From Roseiarcus sp963732155 (lineage in GTDB: Bacteria; Pseudomonadota; Alphaproteobacteria; Rhizobiales; Beijerinckiaceae): a DNA stretch of 64,000 nt. The notes beneath the pieces were generated by a model. The model was given only the letters and a program-made list of their open reading frames with translations. It did no database searches and was not told where the DNA came from. Of the stretch, positions 30,199-39,233 are shown one piece after another. The number at the start of each line of letters is the position of its first letter. Position 1 is the stretch's first letter. A program made the translations under genes and the position numbers. The stretch is from NCBI GenBank assembly GCA_963732155.1, contig CAVSYB010000014.1:62001-126000 (forward strand), written 5' to 3'.

Positions 30199-31395
30199 AT
30201 GAACGTCCACGAATATCAGGCCAAAGCGGTGCTGCGCGAATTCGGCGCGCCGCTGTCGCAGGGCCGGCCGGCCTTTACGCCCGGCGAGGCGGCCGCCGCC
30301 GCGCGCGAGCTGGGCGGCGCGCTATGGGTGGTCAAGAGCCAGATCCATGCCGGCGGACGCGGCAAGGGCCGCTTCAAGGAAGCTTCGGCCGGCGAAAAGG
30401 GCGGCGTGCGCCTCGCCCGCTCGATCGATGAAGTGGAAGCCTTCGCCCGCCAGATGCTCGGGGCGACGCTGGTCACCGTGCAGACCGGCCCGGCGGGCAA
30501 GCAGGTCAACCGTCTCTATATCGAACAGGGCGCCGAGATCGACAGGGAGCTGTATCTCTCGGCGCTGGTCGACCGGGTCGCCTCGCGCGTCGCCTTCGTG
30601 CTGTCGACGGAGGGCGGCGTCAACATCGAAGAGGTCGCGCATCGCACGCCCGAAAAGATTCATTCCTTTTCGATCGATCCGGCGACCGGCGCGATGCCCC
30701 ATCACGGACGCACGGCGGCGCGCGCGCTGGATCTGAGCGGCGACCTTGCAAAGCAGATGGAGACGCTGATCGGCCAGCTCTACCGCGCCTTCCTCGCCAA
30801 GGACATGACGATGCTGGAGATCAATCCGCTGATCGTCGCCGCCGCGGGCCAGCTCAGGGTGCTCGACGCCAAGGTGTCGTTCGACGACAACGCGCTCTAC
30901 CGCCACCCCGACATCGCCGCGTTGCGCGACGAAACCGAGGAGGACGCCAAGGAGATCGAGGCGTCCAAGCATGATCTCAACTACGTCGCGCTGGACGGCT
31001 CGATCGGCTGCATGGTCAACGGCGCCGGGCTCGCCATGGCGACGATGGACATCATCAAGCTCTACGGCGAAAGCCCCGCCAACTTCCTCGACGTGGGCGG
31101 CGGCGCCTCGAAGGACCGCGTCACCGCGGCGTTCAAGATCATCACCGCCGATCCGCATGTCAAAGGCATTCTGGTCAACATTTTCGGCGGCATCATGAAA
31201 TGCGACGTGATCGCCGAAGGGGTCATCGCGGCGGTGAAGGAGATCGGCTTGCAGGTTCCGCTGGTGGTGCGGCTGGAGGGCACCAATGTCGAACTCGGCA
31301 AGAAAATCCTGCGCGAGTCCGGACTGAACGTCATCCCGGCCGACGATCTCGACGACGCTGCGCAGAAGGTAGTGGCGGCGGTGAGGAAAGGATGA
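30199..31395 (+). CDS. sucC: Succinyl-CoA ligase beta subunit
   Basis: This ATP-grasp beta subunit makes succinate plus ATP/GTP from succinyl-CoA together with SucD. The 398-residue protein starts MNVHEYQAKAVLREFG, carries VVKSQIHAGGRGKGRF and the C-terminal nucleotide/succinate region GGIMKCDVIAEG with RLEGTNVELGKKIL. Everything is intact. Normally sucD follows directly; here the stop overlaps the ATG of an unrelated gene by four bases and sucD is displaced by 1.2 kb. Confidence 0.97.
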   Translation: MNVHEYQAKAVLREFGAPLSQGRPAFTPGEAAAAARELGGALWVVKSQIHAGGRGKGRFKEASAGEKGGVRLARSIDEVEAFARQMLGATLVTVQTGPAGKQVNRLYIEQGAEIDRELYLSALVDRVASRVAFVLSTEGGVNIEEVAHRTPEKIHSFSIDPATGAMPHHGRTAARALDLSGDLAKQMETLIGQLYRAFLAKDMTMLEINPLIVAAAGQLRVLDAKVSFDDNALYRHPDIAALRDETEEDAKEIEASKHDLNYVALDGSIGCMVNGAGLAMATMDIIKLYGESPANFLDVGGGASKDRVTAAFKIITADPHVKGILVNIFGGIMKCDVIAEGVIAAVKEIGLQVPLVVRLEGTNVELGKKILRESGLNVIPADDLDDAAQKVVAAVRKG

Positions 31396-31814
31396 AGGGG
31401 TATCGCGGGGCCTCGCGAGGGTTTCCTCCCGCGTGGGAGGAAGAGTCCGATGCAGTCCTCCCGCCGGCAACCGCCCTCCCCTATGCACCAGAGGAGATTG
31501 AAAAGCACCTCGAAGGCAATCACTACCACCTTTGTTTAGATGAGCCTCCGACTCGGTTCACGTTCATCGGAGTTGCCGGAGAGCGGGAAATTAGCGGCCG
31601 TCGCTATTGGGCGGTGCAAGCCCGCGATGAAGGCGATCGCGTTTGGTTCGTGTTGATTGGAAGCGGGGTAAGTTTCTTCCGACCTGACCGATTTATGCGA
31701 CGCTGGATGATAGGGATGCAACCCGACGGGACTCTCGGCGTCGAGGAGATGTTCGAAGCTGAAATCGAGGATCAGATGGAACACGATCAACGTTGTCGAG
31801 GGCGCTTTCAATAG
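31392..31814 (+). CDS. Hypothetical protein inserted between sucC and sucD
   Basis: I do not recognise this 140-residue protein. It begins at ATG 31392, overlapping the sucC stop (ATGA) with AGGAAAGG upstream, so it could be translated by coupling. The middle (TRFTFIGVAGEREISGRRYWAVQAR, DRVWFVLIGSGVSFFRP) suggests a small mixed alpha/beta domain, followed by an acidic tail. The first codons run through a REP-like hairpin (TTCCTCCC-GCGT-GGGAGGAA, 31423-31442), so the true protein may start later. The gene is less GC-rich than sucC and sucD and is probably foreign, brought in with the adjacent toxin-antitoxin pair. Confidence 0.6.
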   Translation: MKGYRGASRGFPPAWEEESDAVLPPATALPYAPEEIEKHLEGNHYHLCLDEPPTRFTFIGVAGEREISGRRYWAVQARDEGDRVWFVLIGSGVSFFRPDRFMRRWMIGMQPDGTLGVEEMFEAEIEDQMEHDQRCRGRFQ

Positions 31815-31857
31815 AAAGCGGGGATTGGAATTCACCGGGAACATAGAGAGCGTGACG

Positions 31858-32202
31858 ATGGCGAAGATCACGATCGATTTGGATGACGCCCTCGTGGAGC
31901 GGCTGACCGCCGCATCGCGCGCGCGCAACATCACGGTCGAGGAATTGCTCCGCGCCGAAGCTGAACAGGCAGCGCTTTCGTCCGACCTGGGGATCGAAAA
32001 TACTTCGCACCGGGCGATTTTGTCGGCGCTGCACCGTCCTGACGGTTTCTACGAGTCGCCGCGCGACGCCATTTACGACCGCGAGCGCGATCGCGCCGAA
32101 GCTTATGCCGCAGCAAGGGAGGCGCTGCTCGAACTGATCGACACCACCGAAGGCGACATGGGGACGCAAATCTGGAGCCGGAGGCGTGTCTATGAGCCCT
32201 GA
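31858..32202 (+). CDS. VapB-like antitoxin (ribbon-helix-helix N-terminus)
   Basis: The 114-residue protein opens with AKITIDLDDALVERLTAASRARNITVEELLR, the strand-helix-helix pattern of CopG/RHH DNA-binding domains. A charged C-terminus follows that would wrap the toxin. Its stop overlaps the toxin start by 11 bases, the usual antitoxin-toxin order. I chose ATG 31858; an in-frame ATG at 31825 adds 11 residues without domain similarity. It would repress its own promoter, but here it lies inside the suc operon. Confidence 0.8.
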   Translation: MAKITIDLDDALVERLTAASRARNITVEELLRAEAEQAALSSDLGIENTSHRAILSALHRPDGFYESPRDAIYDRERDRAEAYAAAREALLELIDTTEGDMGTQIWSRRRVYEP

Positions 32203-32611
32203 CTGTTTCCTGGACACAAACGTCCTTTTCTACGCCGCCATGGCGAGATTTTCCGCCCCACAGAAGCACAGACAAGCGCGCCGGATCATTGCGGAGAACA
32301 ACTTCGCGGTTTCGGGGCAGGTTCTCCAGGAGTTTTATGTCAACGTGACCAGGAAGTCCGACAAGCCGCTGACGAGCGAACAAGCGATTCACTGGCTGAG
32401 CCGTCTGGTAGACCGGCCATGCGCCGCGGTGGACCACGAACTCGTCGTCCGCGGCGCGGAGATCGCGAACCGCTACAAGATCTGGTACTGGGACGGCGCC
32501 ATTCTCGCGGGCGCCGAGCGCGTGAGCGCGCCGATCCTCTACACGGAAGACCTCAACGACGGACAGACTTACGGATCGGTCCGCGCGGTCAATCCTTTCA
32601 AGACACACTAG
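32192..32611 (+). CDS. PIN-domain toxin (VapC-like ribonuclease)
   Basis: The 139-residue PIN-domain protein has the acidic metal-binding residues in place: Asp of CFLDTNVLFYA, Glu of VLQEFYVN, Asp of WYWDGAILAGA and Asp in TEDLNDGQ. It is expected to cleave tRNA or other RNA when free of the upstream antitoxin. ATG 32192 has GAGGCG upstream; GTG 32186 is an alternative. The stop lies 14 bases before the sucD start, so the toxin-antitoxin pair is cotranscribed with the succinyl-CoA ligase genes. Confidence 0.9.
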   Translation: MSPDCFLDTNVLFYAAMARFSAPQKHRQARRIIAENNFAVSGQVLQEFYVNVTRKSDKPLTSEQAIHWLSRLVDRPCAAVDHELVVRGAEIANRYKIWYWDGAILAGAERVSAPILYTEDLNDGQTYGSVRAVNPFKTH

Positions 32612-32625
32612 ACAGGAAGTCCGCC

Positions 32626-33513
<888 letters not shown>

Positions 33514-33559
33514 CTGTGCGGCGAGCGCCGCAAAGGTCAAGGACTCGGAGACCTCCTCG

Positions 33560-36529
33560 ATGACACGGCAGGATTTCAATCAGGCGCTGCTGCAAACCTC
33601 GTTCCTCTACGGCGCCAACGCTCCGTACATCGAGGAAATGCAGGCGCGCTACGAAAAGGACCCGGCTTCGGTCGAGCCGGGCTGGCGCGATTTTTTCGCG
33701 GCGATCGGCGATGATCCCGCCAGCGTTGAAAAGACCGCGCGCGGCGCCTCATGGAAGCTGCCCAACTGGCCGGCGGCGCCCAAGGGCGACCTCATTTCGG
33801 CGCTCGACGGCGATTGGCCCGCCGCCGAGAAAGCGATCGGCGACAAGCTGCGCGCCAAAACGGCGGCGGCGACGGCCGCCGAAGAAGCGATTTCCGAAGC
33901 CGACCTGCAGCGTGCGACGCGCGAGAGCGTGCGCGCGCTGATGATGATCCGCGCCTTCCGCATGCGCGGCCATTTGCACGCCAATCTCGATCCGCTCGGG
34001 CTGGAGCCGCAAAAGGATCACGAAGAGCTGCACCCGGCCAGCTACGGCTTCGCCGAGGCCGACTACGGGCGCAAGATTTTCATCGACAACGTGCTGGGGC
34101 TGGAATCGGCGACGATTCCGGAAATGCTGGCGATCCTGCGCCGCACCTATTGCGGCACGCTCGGCTTCGAGTTCATGCACATCTCCGATCCCGCGGAAAA
34201 GGCCTGGATGCAGGAGCGGATCGAGGGGCCGTACAAGGAGGTGTCCTTCACCAAGGAGGGCAAGCGGGCGATTCTCAACAAGCTCGTCGAGGCGGAGGGC
34301 TTCGAGAAGTTCTTCGACGTGAAATATCCCGGCGCCAAACGCTTCGGCCTCGACGGCGCCGAAGCGATGGTTCCGGCGCTCGAGCAGATCATCAAGCGCG
34401 GCGGCGCGCTGGGGGTCAAGGAGATCGCGGTCGGCATGGCCCATCGCGGCCGCCTCAACGTGCTGAGCCAGGTGATGGGCAAGCCGCACCGCGTGATCTT
34501 CCACGAATTCAAGGGCGGCTCGGCCGCGCCCGACGAGGTCGAGGGGTCGGGCGACGTCAAATACCATCTGGGCGCCTCGTCGGACCGCGAATTCGACGGC
34601 AACAAGGTGCATCTGTCGCTGACCGCCAATCCGTCGCATCTCGAGATCGTCGATCCCGTCGTGCTCGGCAAGGTTCGCGCCAAGCAGGATCAGCTCAACG
34701 ATTATATCGAGCGCGTGAAGGTGCTGCCGCTGCTGATCCACGGCGATGCGGCCTTCGCCGGCCAGGGCGTCGTCGCCGAATGCTTCGGCTTGTCGGGGCT
34801 GCGCGGCCACCGCACCGGCGGTTCGGTGCATTTCATCGTCAACAACCAGATCGGCTTCACCACCTATCCCCGCTACTCGCGCTCCTCGCCCTATCCGTCC
34901 GACGTCGCCAAGCTGGTCGAGGCGCCGATCTTCCACGCCAACGGCGACGACCCGGAAGCGGTCGTCTACTGCGCCAAAATCGCGATCGAATACCGGCAGA
35001 AGTTCCACAAGCCGGTCGTCATCGACATGTTCTGCTATCGCCGCTACGGGCATAATGAGGGCGACGAGCCGGCCTTCACGCAGCCGTTGATGTATCGCGC
35101 GATCCGCGCGCATCCGACGACCCTGGAGATCTACGCGAAGAAGCTGATCGGCGAAGGGCTGGTCACCGAAGGCGAGGTCGATAAATTGCGCGGCGACTGG
35201 CGCCATCGGCTGGAGGCCGAATACGAGGCGGGCCAGGGCTACAAGGCCAACAAGGCCGACTGGCTCGACGGCCGCTGGGCCGGGCTCAAGGCGGCGCAGG
35301 ACCTCGTCGACGACGAGCGGCGCGGCATGACCGGGGTCGACGTCGGCAAGATCAGGCAGATCGCGGCGCGCATCACCACGACGCCGAGCGGTTTCAGCGT
35401 GCACAAGACGATCCAGCGCTTTCTCGACAACCGTCGCCAGGCGGTCGAGACCGGCGAGGGCCTCGACTGGGCGACGGGCGAAGCGCTGGCGTTCGGCTGC
35501 CTGCTCGACGAAGGCTATCCGGTTCGCCTGTCCGGCCAGGACAGCGAGCGCGGCACGTTTTCGCAGCGCCATTCGGTGCTGATCGATCAGCAAACGGAGG
35601 CGCGTTACATCCCGCTCAATCATATCCGCGACGGGCAGGGGCGCTTCGAGGTCATCAACTCGATGCTCTCGGAGGAGGCGGTGCTCGGCTTCGAATACGG
35701 TTATTCGCTCGCCGAGCCCAAGGCGCTGACCCTCTGGGAGGCGCAGTTCGGCGATTTCGCCAACGGCGCGCAGGTCGTCTTCGACCAGTTCGTCTCGTCG
35801 GGCGAGCGCAAATGGCTGCGCATGTCGGGCCTCGTCTGCCTGCTGCCGCACGGCTACGAAGGACAGGGGCCGGAGCATTCGTCGGCGAGGCTCGAGCGGT
35901 TCCTGCAGCTTTGCGCCGAAGACAACATGCAGGTCGTCGATTGCACGACGCCGGCCAATTATTTTCACGCGCTGCGCCGCCAGTTGAAGCGCGAAATCCG
36001 CAAGCCGCTGATCGTGATGACGCCGAAGTCGCTGCTGCGCCACAAACGCGCGGTGTCGTCGATCGGCGATTTCGCCGCCGGCACGTCGTTCCACCGCCTG
36101 CTGTGGGACATGGCCGAATCGCACAAGGGCGAGAAGATCAAGCTGGTCAAGGACGAGAAAATCCGCCGCGTCGTGCTGTGCACCGGCAAGGTCTATTACG
36201 ATCTCTACGAGGACCGCGAGAAGCGCGGCGTCGAGGACGTCTATCTCCTGCGCGTCGAGCAGATCTATCCCTTCCCGGTGAAGGCGCTGATCAAGGAATT
36301 GTCGCGCTTCAAGAAGGCCGAGATCGTGTGGTGCCAGGAAGAGCCCAAGAACATGGGCGCGTGGAGCTTCGTCGAGCCCTATCTCGAATGGGCGCTCGGG
36401 CAGGTCGGCGGCAAATCGAAGCGGGCGCGCTACGCCGGCCGGCCGGCTTCGGCGGCGACGGCGACCGGCCTGATGTCGAAGCATCTGGCGCAAATGAAGG
36501 CCTTCCTCGACGAATGCTTCGTCGAATGA
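33560..36529 (+). CDS. sucA: 2-oxoglutarate dehydrogenase E1 component
   Basis: Thiamine diphosphate-dependent E1 subunit (989 residues) of the 2-oxoglutarate dehydrogenase complex. It has the N-terminal E2-binding stretch (SFLYGANAPYIEEMQARYE) and the substrate/ThDP region with GMAHRGRLNVL, HLSLTANPSHLEIVDPVV and FCYRRYGHNEGDEPAFTQP. The transketolase-like C-terminal half contains FSQRHSVLIDQ and LLPHGYEGQGPEHSSARLERFL. ATG 33560 with a short leader matches other SucA proteins. Confidence 0.97.
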   Translation: MTRQDFNQALLQTSFLYGANAPYIEEMQARYEKDPASVEPGWRDFFAAIGDDPASVEKTARGASWKLPNWPAAPKGDLISALDGDWPAAEKAIGDKLRAKTAAATAAEEAISEADLQRATRESVRALMMIRAFRMRGHLHANLDPLGLEPQKDHEELHPASYGFAEADYGRKIFIDNVLGLESATIPEMLAILRRTYCGTLGFEFMHISDPAEKAWMQERIEGPYKEVSFTKEGKRAILNKLVEAEGFEKFFDVKYPGAKRFGLDGAEAMVPALEQIIKRGGALGVKEIAVGMAHRGRLNVLSQVMGKPHRVIFHEFKGGSAAPDEVEGSGDVKYHLGASSDREFDGNKVHLSLTANPSHLEIVDPVVLGKVRAKQDQLNDYIERVKVLPLLIHGDAAFAGQGVVAECFGLSGLRGHRTGGSVHFIVNNQIGFTTYPRYSRSSPYPSDVAKLVEAPIFHANGDDPEAVVYCAKIAIEYRQKFHKPVVIDMFCYRRYGHNEGDEPAFTQPLMYRAIRAHPTTLEIYAKKLIGEGLVTEGEVDKLRGDWRHRLEAEYEAGQGYKANKADWLDGRWAGLKAAQDLVDDERRGMTGVDVGKIRQIAARITTTPSGFSVHKTIQRFLDNRRQAVETGEGLDWATGEALAFGCLLDEGYPVRLSGQDSERGTFSQRHSVLIDQQTEARYIPLNHIRDGQGRFEVINSMLSEEAVLGFEYGYSLAEPKALTLWEAQFGDFANGAQVVFDQFVSSGERKWLRMSGLVCLLPHGYEGQGPEHSSARLERFLQLCAEDNMQVVDCTTPANYFHALRRQLKREIRKPLIVMTPKSLLRHKRAVSSIGDFAAGTSFHRLLWDMAESHKGEKIKLVKDEKIRRVVLCTGKVYYDLYEDREKRGVEDVYLLRVEQIYPFPVKALIKELSRFKKAEIVWCQEEPKNMGAWSFVEPYLEWALGQVGGKSKRARYAGRPASAATATGLMSKHLAQMKAFLDECFVE

Positions 36530-36622
36530 GCGGCCTGGGCGATTCCAAGGAGTCCGGGGCGCGGCGATCCCCGCCGGTCCGGCGCTCGCAAAGGGGGCCG
36601 CGACCGCGGCCGAAGTGATGAA

Positions 36623-37876
36623 ATGGCGATTGAAATCCGCGTGCCCACTCTGGGCGAATCGATCACCGAAGCGACCGTCGGCAAATGGTTCAAGCAGCCC
36701 GGCGAATCGATCAAGGCCGACGAGCCGCTGGTCGAGCTGGAGACCGACAAGGTGACGCTGGAGGTCAACGCGCCCGCCTCGGGCGTGCTGGCTGAAATCG
36801 CCGTGCCGACCGGCGAGACCGTGGCGGTCGGCGCGCTGCTCGGCTCCGTCGGCGCGGCAGGCGCCGCGGCGGCGCCCAAGGCCGGCGCGCCGGCTGCAAC
36901 GAGCGCCCCGCCCAAAGCCGCCGCCCCCGCCGCCGCGATGCCGCCGGCCCCGTCCGCCGCCAAGCTCGCCGCCGAGAACAACATCGATCTCAGCGCGGTT
37001 TCCGGCAGCGGCAAGCGCGGGCAGGTGCTGAAGGGCGACGTCATCGCGGCGCTGGCGACCGCCCCGATCGCGCCGCCGACCGCCCCCGCCGCCCCGGCGC
37101 CGCCCGCCGCGCCGCTGGCGCCTGCCGCCCCGGCGCCGGCGCCGGCCGCCGTCCGCGCGCCGGTCCCCGACGACGCCGCGCGCGAAGAGCGGGTGCGCCT
37201 GACCAAATTGCGTCAGACCATCGCCCGCCGCCTCAAGGACGCCCAGAACACCGCGGCGATGCTCACCACCTTCAACGAAGTCGACATGAGCGAGGTGATG
37301 GCGCTACGCGCCCGATATCGCGAGGCTTTCGAAAAGAAGCACGGCGCGAAACTCGGCTTCATGGGCTTTTTCGTCAAGGCTTGCGTGCAGGCGCTGAAAG
37401 AAGTTCCCGCCGTCAACGCGGAGATCGACGGCGCCGATCTGGTGTTCAAGAACTACTACCATCTCGGCATCGCGGTCGGCACCGACAAGGGATTGATCGT
37501 GCCGGTGGTGCGCGACGCCGACCGGCTGAGCGTGGCGGGAATCGAAAAGGCCATCGCCGACCTCGGCAAGCGCGCGCGGGAAGGCCAGCTCAGGATCGAG
37601 GAGTTGCAGGGCGGCACCTTCACCATCACCAACGGCGGCATCTACGGCTCGCTGATGTCGACGCCGATCCTCAACGCGCCGCAATCGGGCATCCTCGGCA
37701 TGCACAAGATTCAAGAGCGGCCGATGGTGGTCAACGGCAAGATCGAGGCGCGGCCGATGATGTATCTGGCGCTCTCCTACGATCACCGGGTGGTCGACGG
37801 CAAGGAGGCGGTGACCTTTCTGGTTCGCGTCAAGGAAGCGCTCGAAGACCCGGCGCGGCTCGTGCTAGACCTGTGA
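36623..37876 (+). CDS. sucB: Dihydrolipoyllysine succinyltransferase (E2 of 2-oxoglutarate dehydrogenase)
   Basis: The 417-residue E2 core protein has a lipoyl domain with the modified lysine in ELETDKVTLEV (about residue 43), an Ala/Pro linker, and the peripheral-subunit-binding domain (KLAAENNIDLSAVSGSGKRGQVLKGDV). A second Ala/Pro linker leads to the acyltransferase domain with the catalytic His in YDHRVVDGKEAV near the end. It acts with SucA and Lpd; the gene is 93 bases after sucA, and the gap shows no other gene. Confidence 0.97.
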   Translation: MAIEIRVPTLGESITEATVGKWFKQPGESIKADEPLVELETDKVTLEVNAPASGVLAEIAVPTGETVAVGALLGSVGAAGAAAAPKAGAPAATSAPPKAAAPAAAMPPAPSAAKLAAENNIDLSAVSGSGKRGQVLKGDVIAALATAPIAPPTAPAAPAPPAAPLAPAAPAPAPAAVRAPVPDDAAREERVRLTKLRQTIARRLKDAQNTAAMLTTFNEVDMSEVMALRARYREAFEKKHGAKLGFMGFFVKACVQALKEVPAVNAEIDGADLVFKNYYHLGIAVGTDKGLIVPVVRDADRLSVAGIEKAIADLGKRAREGQLRIEELQGGTFTITNGGIYGSLMSTPILNAPQSGILGMHKIQERPMVVNGKIEARPMMYLALSYDHRVVDGKEAVTFLVRVKEALEDPARLVLDL

Positions 37877-37916
37877 GGCGCCGTCGGGGCGGCGCGCAGC
37901 AAGGAGGGGAAACGTC

Positions 37917-38306
37917 ATGTCTTCGATCGAACTGGTCTGCCTGGAGCTCAGCGTCCTGCTGTTCATCGCGCACGTCGTTTGCCAGGCCGTGCTCGCCCAG
38001 GGCGAATTCGGCCAGGCGTTCCTGTTCAGCCCGCGCGACGAGCAGCCGCCGGCCAAGGCGCCGACGGTCGGCCGGGCGACGCGCGCGCTGCATAATTTCA
38101 CCGAGAACTACGGCCCGTTCGTCGCGATGGATCTGGCGCTGATCGCGACGGGGCATACCGGCGGCTGGGGCGCGGCGCTCTGGCTGATCGCGCGCATCGT
38201 CTATCTCCCGCTGTATCTTTCGGGCGTCGTGGTCGTGCGCACCGCGGTGTGGAGCATTTCGATCATCGGCCTGCTGATGATGCTGGGGCGCCTGGCTTTC
38301 TCCTGA
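37917..38306 (+). CDS. MAPEG-family membrane protein
   Basis: This small integral membrane protein of 129 residues has four hydrophobic helices. The MAPEG pattern is seen in RALHNFTENYGPFVAMDLALIA and in the later RIVYLPLYLSGVVVVRTAVWSIS. Eukaryotic MAPEG enzymes are glutathione or leukotriene transferases; the function of the bacterial members is unknown. AAGGAGGGGAAA is a strong ribosome-binding site before ATG 37917. It sits between sucB and the duplicated lpdA start. Confidence 0.85.
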   Translation: MSSIELVCLELSVLLFIAHVVCQAVLAQGEFGQAFLFSPRDEQPPAKAPTVGRATRALHNFTENYGPFVAMDLALIATGHTGGWGAALWLIARIVYLPLYLSGVVVVRTAVWSISIIGLLMMLGRLAFS

Positions 38307-38356
38307 GCCGGGTGGGACGAGGCGCCGCCCCGCCCGCTGGATAACAGAAAGTTCGC

Positions 38357-38476
38357 ATGTCTTACGATCTCATCGTCATCGGGTCGGGACCCGGCGGTTA
38401 TGTCTGCGCCATCCGCGCCGCCCAGCTCGGCATGAAGGTCGCCGTAGTCGACAATCGTGAGACGGCGCTAACTTAG
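38357..38476 (+). pseudogene. Orphaned 5' end of lpdA (upstream copy)
   Basis: ATG 38357 opens MSYDLIVIGSGPGGYVCAIR and continues through about 32 residues identical to the start of the full lpdA at 39230. It then diverges (VVDNRETALT) and stops at 38474-38476. It keeps what is likely the original ATG and upstream leader of lpdA, while the functional gene continues 873 bases downstream. It can make only a 39-residue fragment with the FAD-binding GxGxxG. Confidence 0.93.
38362..38454 (+). repeat. 93-bp direct repeat of the lpdA start, upstream copy
   Basis: The 93 bases match 39235-39327 with three mismatches (at 38401, 38446 and 38452). The offset of 873 bases defines an inserted segment of about 780 bases between the copies that carries the two genes below. 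Confidence 0.95.
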
Positions 38477-38515
38477 CGTAGACGCTTGGGAGCGTACCCT
38501 GCAGCGGCGAGCAAG

Positions 38516-38917
38516 ATGAACAGCTGGGTTGCGCTTTCCGAAATCGTTCGGAATTTGGCGCTTGCGCTCGCCGCTTTCGTGGGTGCATTTTTGGCTTGGC
38601 GCCAACTGTCGCCGGCGACGCTACAGGCGCGATCGGCAAATGCGCAGGCGGAGCTGGCGCGGCGCACCCACGTGATGGAACTCTACAATCGGGCTGCCGG
38701 CCAGCTCCGCGACGAAAGGCTGGAAATCCGGTTGGCTGCGATTTACGTCCTTCGCGGCATCACCAAGGACTTTCGCGATTTTGCGGACCCTGTTTTCGAG
38801 CTTCTGCAGGCCTATCTAAGGACGGGAGGCGCCAAATATGGTGATGAACAGCCGCCGATCGACATTCAAGCGATACTTGAGCTCCTGAGGAGCAGGCTGG
38901 AGATTCCCGATGCTTAG
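38516..38917 (+). CDS. Membrane-anchored N-terminal part of a pentapeptide-repeat protein
   Basis: The 133-residue protein has one hydrophobic helix near the N-terminus (EIVRNLALALAAFVGAFLAWRQ). A conserved-looking segment follows (ARRTHVMELYNRAAGQLRDERLEIRLAAIYVLRGI), which in relatives precedes a pentapeptide-repeat domain in the same polypeptide. Here the frame ends at 38917 and the repeats continue in another frame from 38910. It is either a natural two-gene arrangement with an eight-base overlap or a frameshifted gene. ATG 38516 is chosen over a TTG at 38486. The segment lies within the insertion at the lpdA start and looks foreign. Confidence 0.7.
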   Translation: MNSWVALSEIVRNLALALAAFVGAFLAWRQLSPATLQARSANAQAELARRTHVMELYNRAAGQLRDERLEIRLAAIYVLRGITKDFRDFADPVFELLQAYLRTGGAKYGDEQPPIDIQAILELLRSRLEIPDA

Positions 38918-39233
38918 GAACAGGTCAAAGGCCTCCGCGCCGATGCTTGACGTTCATGGCGCTTTTATCCGTCGCACTGATTTTAGCGGCGCTTCGCTTC
39001 GCGACGCGAACATGAGCGGCGCGGATGCGACCAGCGCGATATTCAGAGGCGCGGACTTCAAGGGCGCGCGACTTCGCGGAACGATATTGAGAGGCGCCGA
39101 TTTGGAGGGTGCGAAGAATCTCACGCTTGAGCAACTCGCGGAGGCCGTTATCGATGATCATACAATACTGCCGAATTACCTAGACCGCGGCAGGCTTCGC
39201 GAGCTTATGTCGACAGGGCGAAGACTGTCTTGA
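38910..39233 (+). CDS. Pentapeptide-repeat protein (C-terminal partner)
   Basis: This 107-residue protein contains about eight A(D/N)LxX-type repeats (IRRTDFSGASLRDANMSGAD, then IFRGADFKGARLRGTILRGADLEGA), which should form a right-handed quadrilateral beta-helix. The tail LTLEQLAEAVIDDHTILPNYL is common after the repeats in this family. It overlaps the preceding ORF by eight bases in a different frame. Its stop (TGA 39231-39233) overlaps the TTG start of lpdA. The function is unknown; some pentapeptide proteins protect gyrase. Confidence 0.8.
   Translation: MLRNRSKASAPMLDVHGAFIRRTDFSGASLRDANMSGADATSAIFRGADFKGARLRGTILRGADLEGAKNLTLEQLAEAVIDDHTILPNYLDRGRLRELMSTGRRLS

Noticed and set aside
31423..31470. 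A possible duplicated sucD start (AGGAAGAGTCCGATG) marking the insertion point, as at lpdA
   Set aside because: The match to the real sucD start region is only a few bases long and does not continue into sucD coding sequence.
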